Source: Megamerina dolium (taxonomy: Eukaryota; Arthropoda; Insecta; Diptera; Megamerinidae). Taken from it: a DNA stretch of 64,000 nt. The DNA is taken from positions 110,244,917-110,308,916 of the forward strand of contig OY978525.1 in assembly GCA_963854835.1 (NCBI GenBank). Reading direction: 5' to 3'. Shown in pieces: positions 55,926 through 64,000 of this stretch; position 1 is the first letter of the stretch, and each line of letters starts with the position of its first letter. The notes beneath the pieces are model-generated. The model worked only from the letters and a program-made list of their open reading frames with translations, searched no databases and was not told where the DNA came from. The position numbers were made by a program, and so were the translations under genes.

Positions 55926-58892
55926 CAGAACACAAGTGAAAGGGCAGTCGAACCGGAATTATTTGTTGTCAAACACATGCAAATAAACATATTCAATCGT
56001 ACATATATACATGCATATATGTATATACATATAAATTTACATGTATGCAATGTATTTTAGAACGAACTTGTTTCATAAAAAAAATAAATAATAATAAAAA
56101 AAAAATAGAATATAAAATCATCTGAATACAAGAAAAGAAAAAAGATTCTATATAGAAACAAGTAACAAAAAATTGAATTAACTTTGAATTTATATATAAT
56201 TTTTTTTTTTCCATTCCAAGCATCATACTATACACACACACACACACATATATTTTATATTGATAAAAACCCAATATATACACGACTATACCTTATAAAA
56301 AAACTAAGTCGACATCATAGTAATAGCAATATCAGCAGCTGTTCATAGCCAGACATCATTATAACAAACAGATTTTTAACAAATTTAAATGAAATCACAA
56401 CTAATGTTTTAAAATAATATTCTTAATAACATTTTTTAATGCATAATGGCTTTGTTTTTTATTTTAGTATTTTTTTTTTTGTTCTTAATTACTTATTTAC
56501 GTATAGTACTTGTATGAACGTTTATAGTATTTAAATGTGTTTAATTCTATTGTTTCATCAATTTATTTGTATTTGATCAATATCTTTATGGTTAGATTTT
56601 CAAATGATACACCTTCTTTGTTACTAATATATATATATTTTGGCTAATTGACTAATTAATTTCATTTTAGTTGAACCGGTTTTATTCATTTTGAGTACAA
56701 ACCAACATCAACAACAACATCAAAAATCGCCTAAAATCACCATAATAGAATATGAAAAATGTATAAATAAAGATAACTCTATAAAATTATTTACTATTCA
56801 AATGAAAATATTAATGAAAATTGTTATGAAATTATGCAAATACATATACGATATAAAAGCAATATGTTTCAAGTTGACTTCTGTTCATGCATAAATTAAT
56901 ATGATTCTAAAATTGGTCAAAGAACGCCCTCATATTCTTATTATACATATGAATGTCTGTATTTAATGGTATCTAGAACATAAATATTAAATATGTATAC
57001 AAGAAAAAGTAACAAAAAAGGTATTAGAGAAAAAAATTAAAAATTATTTCAAACAACAGGATGTATGAGTGTCATTTATTTATAATATAACACGTTCCAC
57101 TTCAAGCCAAAAACCAATAAACTAAGAAAGACCTAGTTTATAATATAAAAATTACAACAACAAAATTATCAAATAATATTGTAAAAAATTATATTAGGTT
57201 TTTAAATACACATGTGGGCAGGCCTCAGAGAAATTATGCCAACAAACAGGGATGTGTCATCTCAATTTGTTAAAAAAAAAAATTAATTTCAAGTTGATCA
57301 ATCTCTACAAAAATTTTTATATTAGACGAAATATCGATAACTTTAGCTTCAATACTAAATTTCAATACTATAACTTATGCCACTCCCAATTCAATGTAGT
57401 GTTCATAAATTCTTCTCTTTCAATAGAAATAAGAGCTGTTCAATTAATTCTTTAATTACAAAAATCAATTTGAAAAATTCTGATTATACACCTATTGAAT
57501 TAATCAAATTACCAGTTATTAGATTATTGACGTCTATATACCAGGCAATGCCCATATATTTAAATTTAAAATTTAATAGCAAATTCATTTTATGTGACGT
57601 TGTTTAAGATTAATGAAACTGATTAATTCATTAAAAATGTATGAAAATGAAGAAAAGAAAGTCATAATACAATAGAAGAAAAAAAGTGATGAATATTCAA
57701 GAATCGGATGATTTTTAAAATATTTCATAAAATTTAAAAAAAAAGCTGTGATAAGTCTTTACACGCGTTTTATGCTTTTTTTAGATATTTTCAAGCAAAT
57801 TGTTTTTACCTCACACAAATACTCACTAATAATCAATATTCATGTAGATTTGATAATAATTTAAAGAAAGAAATAAATAATTTATGCATTTCTGTAAACT
57901 ATAAAACGAAAATATATGCTTCTTGTAATCATCACTACCACTTCATTCCAAACAACCCTGTCTCTGTTTAGTTTCGACAACTAACAGCATGATGATGTTT
58001 GTATTAAAATAATTTAAATCAATAACTTTGTCATATGGCATCTTCAATATTCCGTCGATCAAACTCCCAACAACTTTGAGATAAGTGAGTCTAAATAAAT
58101 CGGCATAGACCCAAGCCTGGGCCCTGACCCCAAAAGAATATATGACTGATCCAATATTTCTAACATAATCGAATTTACTTTTAAAAGTGAATTAATCATT
58201 GATAAATAAATTACTATAAATTACTAAATAATTTAAAATAAATATAATTAATGATACAAAATGAATATAATCTCAGCCTTGACAATTGCATGCATTATTC
58301 ACAACATTTTTTCTAATATTTTCTTTAAATCACATAATTACTGATATATTTTTTTTTTTATTGCTTAATTTCAAAATTTTTCATATTCTTAACGGATTCA
58401 TCATAATTAAATAATAAAACATCTTTTAGTATAACGAAATAACGAAATTGAAAAGATTTTATTTATTTTTATGCGCACGTACTACAATGATGCCAGACTC
58501 ATTGTTTAATACATTGAATTATCGTGCGTGAGATCATGGATTATTATTTTAGCTTATTCAATAGCATTTTTCAGATATGAAAACTTTTTTGTTATTCTTT
58601 CTAATATCGTGAAGATAAACAAATTTCATATAGAGCTAAATTAAAAGCGTGACAAGCGCCGTTTTTTTTTTCGAAATAAGTTTTTAATTTAATTTTGTTG
58701 ATTAATTTATTTTATATATTTTTATTATTTAATTATTCAAAATTATGTGGAAATTTTGCTCATAATAGTTGATAAACATTTTTTGTACTTCCTTTAGAGT
58801 TATGTGTTGATAATTGATTTTCTCTTCCCTATAAAATTTTGAAATTGTCTTTAGTGTATAGACTCAAGTCAGTCTTAGTCTTAGTCTTGTAC

Positions 58893-60066
58893 ACTGACGG
58901 ATCTAAGACAGAAGAAGGAACAGGATCTTGAATTTATTGTCCCAGTACGCTAATGTCAATCAGTTTTGGTAGCTTCGCAACTGTCTTTCAAGCGGAGGTC
59001 CTTGCTATTAATCAATGTACCAGGGAAATTCTTAACCTTCATCCTTATAGGAAAAGAATTATTGTAATGTCGGACACTCAGTCAGGCTGCAATAAAAGCC
59101 TTGCATTCGTCCACATTTAATTCTATGTTAGTTTGGGAGACAGCTAATCTTCTCCAACAACTATCAATTGGGAATCAAGTGATAGTTCACTGGATTCCAG
59201 CACACTGTGGCCATGATGGTAATGAGAATGCAGACAGATTGTGCAAGGAAGGGAGCTGAAAAGCAACCATTTGGACCCGAACCAAGCCTAGCAGTCAGCT
59301 ATGCTCACTACAAAAATTGCATCAAGCAAGAATATATGACTAAAGCTCTCTTTTCGCATTTAAAAAAAAAACAAATAATTAATATGTGGCACTTAAAGCC
59401 CCGAAGGTCTCATTGGCCGAGCTTTTCTTCCATTATTATGGTACGTGTTAAATTTTGGACAGTATTAGAAGGGACTTACTTCTGCCGTTCGAAAGTTATT
59501 TCACAGAGTTCTTTGAGAAGCTTTTTTCATGGAAAGTTGTTAATGTCGGAAAAATTGCCAATTGCTTGCCGACAGGTGGGTACCGTTCGAAAGAAAAATC
59601 TTTTCGATATGAAATTTGTTATGCATCAGCCGTGAATTGAACCACGACCTACAAATCAGAAGGCCAACACACTAACCATTGAGCTACGGCACCCACTTTT
59701 CGCATTACTCGGTGAAAAACTCAAAATACCTTTTGAGTTTGAGTAAAGCAGAACTAAAACTTATAACAGGTATAATCAGTGACATTGTTAATCAAATATA
59801 AAACCAGTCTGAAATTGACAGATAGCAAAATATGCAGATTCTGTATGGATGTATGTATGTATGGATGAAAACAAACACTCGAGAAGGAACTACTACAGAC
59901 TAGCAATCTTTCTGAACTTGAACTCACAAGAATCAAAATGTTCTTTGAGAAAATATGAGGATATAATCTCTTCCAATATTAAACTCGGGTATGGCATAAT
60001 AGTTCGAGTCGGACGCAATGCCATAGACAGCAATTGTCTACTCCTTACCAATCTAATCTAATCTAG
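58893..60066 (+). pseudogene. LINE relic: RNase H domain and 3' end
   Basis: Fragment of a non-LTR retrotransposon that carries an RNase H domain (as in I, Loa, R1 or Outcast-type elements). The DEDD residues can be read in fragment frames: LYTDGSKTEEG (58893), FQAEVLAINQCT (58990), VMSDTQSGCNKS (59070) and HWIPAHCGHDGNENADRL (59190-59245). A TGA near 58930, a TAA near 59120 and frameshifts break it. The 3' part, beyond a SINE, has LSLSKAELKLITGI (about 59737) and a SKICRFCMD-like zinc-knuckle remnant (about 59827-59848), then about 200 bp to a tail of AATCT repeats (60050-60065). This is a different family from the 19.6-kb relic by its domain content. Confidence 0.75.
59361..59695 (-). mobile_element. 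tRNA-derived SINE copy 4 (long form)
   Basis: Minus-strand copy inside the LINE relic. It is flanked by the 11-bp duplication CTTTTCGCATT (59350-59360 and 59696-59706). The 3' end is at the left (TATGTGGCACTTAAAGCCCC) and the tRNA-like head at the right (GGGTGCCGTAGCTCAATGG on the minus strand). Internally it lacks about 50 bp between the ATTAGAAGGGAC and TTCACAGAG segments compared with copy 1. Confidence 0.92.
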
Positions 60067-60069
60067 TAG

Positions 60070-63000
60070 ATAGACACACGAAATGCCACACTGAGCCGAA
60101 CTTTTGCAATTCACACTGCGAGTACTCCCACCAATAGAACTAAAAAATAAAATCAAAAACTAGGTCATCTCACAAAAGGTATTGAAACCTCGACGACTTT
60201 TTTTTTTTTTACAAAGGAAGCAACTCTTATGGGCAGTGCTAAATAACTTGTTTGATTAAGGAAGAGTTATTTGTCGAAGCCAACTCATCATTTTCGAAAT
60301 TCCCCAGAATACCATGGTTTTTCCAAAATGAAGCATGCCATTTAGATGCTAAACAGAGAATAGACTAGGGTGGATCGAATAAGTTCAACAAATTGTATAC
60401 CACTATGAAGGTATTAGAACGAATTTCAATTTTTCAATTATTATTTAAAGCAAATTTTGCTTGGAAATCTCAAACTTCATATTCAAAATATTTTATTTGT
60501 CAACTCTTACCCCATATATACTTCATACAGTAAGATTAGTTTACAAAGAATAATTTTATATTTTACAAAGAAAAATACAGTAAGCCAAATATCGTAAATA
60601 ACAGTATTAAAAATGTCGATAAATTCGTTTGCAATTGTGAGTAAAAAATAATGAATAAGTAAAAAGAAAAATTGCAATAGACATGTCTAAGTACTGTAAT
60701 AAAAATATTGTAGGTATTGAAAAAGTACTGAAAAAAACCTATGAAATATTAATTTATTTGGTCATGATTTGTAATGGACAAATGTAGAATATTTATTTGC
60801 TGAGTATATTACAACATTATGTGAGTCACTTTATATAGTGGATCTACTTATACATATACATATATATATGCAGAATTTTAAAATTTTGTTCAACTATAAA
60901 TTCATCTAAAGCGAATATCATATATATATTTTTTTTTAAAAATACTCTTATAGTTATTATACATAAATTATGCAGAATACATTGCACTACATATACTAAA
61001 TATAAAGAGCAGCTTTTGTGATGAATTTTGTGTCAAATTTAAATTTTATGTTTTTTTTTAATTATTTATTTTTTTTGTTGTTAAACAATACATATGTGTG
61101 CAAATTTACATATGCAGTATGTGTATGTTAAATGCTCACGCGTTTACTGTCATTGCTAATATTTCATTATTTAGTTATTATTATTGCTACCATCATTGTT
61201 ATTAATATTTCTCTACATATATCTTGCTTATGACACCTATGTTTAGGTTATTGTTTTCTATTTAAAAAAAAACATTTTTTTTTTAATATTACAAATTTAA
61301 AAATTTTGACATACAAATGTCAATGACAATAAAATTAATGAATAGGAAAAAAATGTGTTTGGAATTAGTAAAATATTAATACTGCTACATTTCCATATAT
61401 TGCGAATTTATCAATGGGCTTGATGATGTACAATAAATATTAGCCTTGAAAAAATTTTTTGTTTATATGGTTTTTTTTTTTCTTTTTATTTTAATTTTTT
61501 TGTAAATTTTGAAGGGCTTTTAAATTGGTTATAAATTGATTTTCACTGTGTTATTATTTATTATTGATGTTATTATGATTATAATTAATATCATTATTAA
61601 TAATAATTTTTTTTTTGTATACAATATGATTCGTATTTCTTCTTTTAATAATATTTATTTCGTTTATTATTTTTTGGTTTTATGTTTTGGAAATTTTTTC
61701 TTGTCTTATGCTATTTACGCCAGCGCCTTTTGTATATGGGTATATATTGTATTGGGTAGACATTGGATTGGCGGAAAAGTCATGACATATGTGGCAACAG
61801 AGGGCGTCATACTTATTTTGAAACTACTATTGTACTAGCAATCATCTCAAATGCTATTGATTATGACAGATGATAGTCCACCCTACATTAATATGTCACA
61901 GTCCAAGGAAGCCCAATGAAATATCAGCGAATTAATATTTGTGATCTATTCAAACAATATTGAATATTAAGCAGTGGCTAAAATTCAGTTATAATGCCAT
62001 TCAAAACCGATCTTCAAAAAATAAAATAATGTTCTCCCTGTATTTTGGTTTTCGAACTTCAACTGGGTGAGCTAAGTGCATTTTTTTCGGAAAAGTGGTC
62101 AGCACTCATCAATCGCTAGACCACATACAAATTTGGCAAATGATTTAGCTTGATTGGAGTATCTTAGACATGATTTATGTTGTTGCTGACGACATAACTT
62201 CAATGGTACATCGCTCAATTCCGAAGAGGCTGTCAAACAGCGTCACATCATAATTTTTTGGAAGGAAATCATATACCTTTTAATTGAACTTAATTCTATA
62301 TATGAAAAAATTAACCTTGACAATCACTCTATAAATGCGTCATGACTTTTTCTGCAAAACAATACAATGCTAGTCTTATATTACAAATAGTACAACAATT
62401 ACAACACCCTCTTTTTCGATATTTCGTTTAATTTCTAATGATTTCGTGAAAACTTTTCAAACAACCCAATATAATAATATACATACGTAGTTAGGGTTAA
62501 GGGCAAACAACTCTTGTACTTTTTTCCTTTTTTTGGTTATTTCTTTTAGTTTCTGATGATTTTTCATTTAGCCTTTTCTTTTTTTTTTTCTTTTGTTTGA
62601 TTTTATTTGATTAATCTGTTTAACGTATTTATTATTTTATGCTATATAATAAATAGTTTTTTTTCTATTATTTTGTGGCACATTGTTTGTAATAATCATT
62701 TGTTATTGTTATTAATTGAAGAGTATAAAATCAATTTGATTTGCATGATTTTCTTAATAATTTCTCAACTTGTATACATACAGGTACGTATTTATTATTC
62801 AGAAAAAACAATTAGTTGATATTATTTAACAAATCAAATAATATTTGACTACACGGTGCAACAAAATTTTGAAAATGGAACAAATGTTGATTTTTCATAA
62901 TGAAGAATTGTGTATAAATATGAGTAGAGAAGCGCATATTCAACTTACAACAGGTCACCCTGAGATAAATTCAGTTAAAGTTATTAAATCATCCAATACC

Positions 63001-63370
63001 AAGCGAAAAAGATTAAATGTTTTTTATAATATTGATTCCTTTATAATAGTGATAAAAAATATTATAAAAAAAAAAAACTATAAAAATATAATAATCCGAC
63101 AAAATTCTAAATATTAATTACTTAGTCAAAGTGTTGAATTACTCAAAATATTCATGAACCCATTTTTTCATTAATTAAAAATTTGATTCATCAAAATATA
63201 TTCAAATATGGACCGTACGAATAATCATTTAGTCGAACAATTCAAATAATCACAATTCTGATTACTCAGTTATTCGATTATTTAAGATTTTGATAAATTA
63301 AATATCATATTATTCGCACAATCATGATTTGTGTGAAGAACAGGTCAGGAACAGGAAATCACTTGATGTC
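60070..63370. other. Non-coding AT-rich stretch
   Basis: Long T runs and AT-rich low complexity. The frames at 61536-61838 and 62607-62819 are hydrophobic and AT-driven. The frame at 62845-63117 (no clear motif; begins MTTRCNKILK at a TTG) is not supported. 63120-63330 repeats the ATTAATCAAAA-type words. Nothing else recognised. Confidence 0.5.
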
Positions 63371-63372
63371 AG

Positions 63373-63786
63373 TTACGGACCATAAGATGGATGCATAAGA
63401 ACCTCCCAACCAAGCTCCCGGAGCTTCTGGCGAGACAATATCGATGTTTGTGGAACACTGATGGAACACAATTCCTCTTCTATTGGCCAAAGCTGACCGC
63501 TTCTGGGCGATTGCTTCCTTCAGACGGTCCAATTGTTGACAGTACAGGTCCGAATTAAGAGTTTGGCCGTAGGGGAGCAGCTCCAGAGCAGATGATTCCC
63601 TGCCAATCCCACCAAAGACGTAGCAAAATCTTCCTAACCGTCAATCTTGGCTAGGCCACTGTTGGAAATTCGGTCCATGAGGTTTTTTTGCGTTAACTCG
63701 TGTGGCACCCATACATCCAGCCTTATTTAAATGGTTCCAAACGGTTTTTTGTGCAATGTTTGGCTCCTGGGCAATAGAAACAGTGC
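63373..63786 (-). mobile_element. Mariner A6, internal fragment
   Basis: Internal family A piece lacking both terminal repeats. On the minus strand it reads from NIAQKTVWNHLNKAG (63786-63720) through WVPHELTQKNLMDRIS, a deletion near 63663, LTVRKILLRLWWDWQGIICS, LNSDLYCQQLDRLKEAIAQK and SANRRGIVFHQ to REAGWEVLMHPSYGP. The HQD second-Asp segment is also damaged by a small deletion. Confidence 0.85.
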
Positions 63787-64000
63787 ATATTTAACATGTG
63801 CATTAGAAAAGCAATATTTGAAAAATTACAGAGCCACACCCACTATTTAATGTGGCTTTATATCTGTAAAATAACGCCCACTAATTGACAAATTCAAGAT
63901 TTTTTCTTTGTTTTTTGAAATTTTCTTTTGAAATAATTGTAATTTTATATAAAAAAAAAAAAAATATAGATATTTTATTAAAATAACTTTATTCTGATTA
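63787..64000. other. Non-coding end of window
   Basis: Nothing recognised; poly-A run near 63951. Confidence 0.6.

Larger units (their letters stand above)
52658..58870. other. Long non-coding AT-rich stretch
   Basis: Holds a degenerate 41-bp minisatellite (53890-54125), a CCAA-type tract (about 55850-55925), (CA)n near 56231-56248 and very AT-rich DNA throughout. None of the open frames (for example 53145-53381 minus, 56691-56894 plus, 57252-57607 plus) has a recognisable motif or a compositional sign of coding. No gene supported. Confidence 0.55.

Noticed and set aside
61536..61838. Hydrophobic 100-codon frame as a membrane protein
   Set aside because: Generated by T-rich sequence (Ile/Phe/Leu codons); no coding signature.
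62000..62330. Possible further transposase relic
   Set aside because: Fragments look protein-like in places but no catalytic or helix-turn-helix motif could be identified.
62845..63117. 90-codon frame with charged residues
   Set aside because: Starts at a TTG, no motif, A-rich composition like its flanks.
1..64000. CRISPR array, operon or bacterial system
   Set aside because: The sequence is animal DNA; no regularly spaced repeats or gene clusters occur.

Overview
The window is AT-rich, microsatellite-rich eukaryotic DNA with no host gene I can support. Abundant (CA)n, (CAA/TTG)n and (CT)n tracts, short ATATGTAC-type words and Mos1-like, IR/DR Tc1-like and LINE relics point to a cyclorrhaphan fly. 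A tephritid-like genome is plausible, but the species cannot be fixed from sequence alone. It reads as intergenic or giant-intron DNA, with islands of transposon sequence that are slightly richer in GC and carry coding-type sequence.

Layout. 0.24-1.47 kb: a complete but dead mariner. 5.8-6.45 kb: relic of a Tc1/mariner-superfamily transposase with a DUF4817-like helix-turn-helix. 9.9 kb: an 82-nt hairpin. 11.12-12.78 kb: an apparently intact Tc1-like element with 221-bp inverted repeats (one mismatch), internal direct repeats and one 56-bp intron; this is the one element that could still be active. 13.85-14.65 kb: second DUF4817-type relic, followed by a truncated SINE. 15.29-17.35 kb: mariner family A with a Mos1-like mariner (family B) nested in it. 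19.55-20.68 kb: LINE reverse transcriptase relic. 21.18-22.59 kb: mellifera-type mariner (C) split by a SINE. 24.42-25.61 kb: third DUF4817-type element with ends. 26.1-26.97 kb: LINE endonuclease fragment fused to a family A 3' end. 29.09-30.68 kb: chimeric mariner E/A block. 32.3 kb: short-form SINE. 32.65-33.67 kb: polypyrimidine tandem-repeat tract. 34.4-34.62 kb: pentanucleotide repeats next to a candidate Inr+DPE core promoter. 37.28-37.81 and 39.01-39.55 kb: two undescribed-looking elements with terminal inverted repeats (TIRs) and no coding capacity. 40.46-41.39 kb: mariner F. 41.69-42.83 kb: mariner A. 44.44-46.82 kb: mariner A carrying a 1,099-bp insertion with TG...CA ends. 48.53-50.15 kb: mariner D with a full SINE inside. 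51.38-52.66 kb: mariner B with both ends. 58.89-60.07 kb: LINE RNase H relic with a SINE inside. 63.37-63.79 kb: mariner A fragment. The remaining stretches are non-coding AT-rich DNA.

How the parts relate. The window is a stratified transposon record. Several mariner families are old and broken, and they were later hit by SINEs, by another mariner and by a putative LTR-type insertion. A tRNA-derived SINE (four copies with heads, one truncated) probably depends on a LINE for retroposition, and the LINE relics here are possible relatives of that partner. The Tc1-like element at 11-13 kb looks youngest because its two long repeats are almost identical and its spliced reading frame is open.
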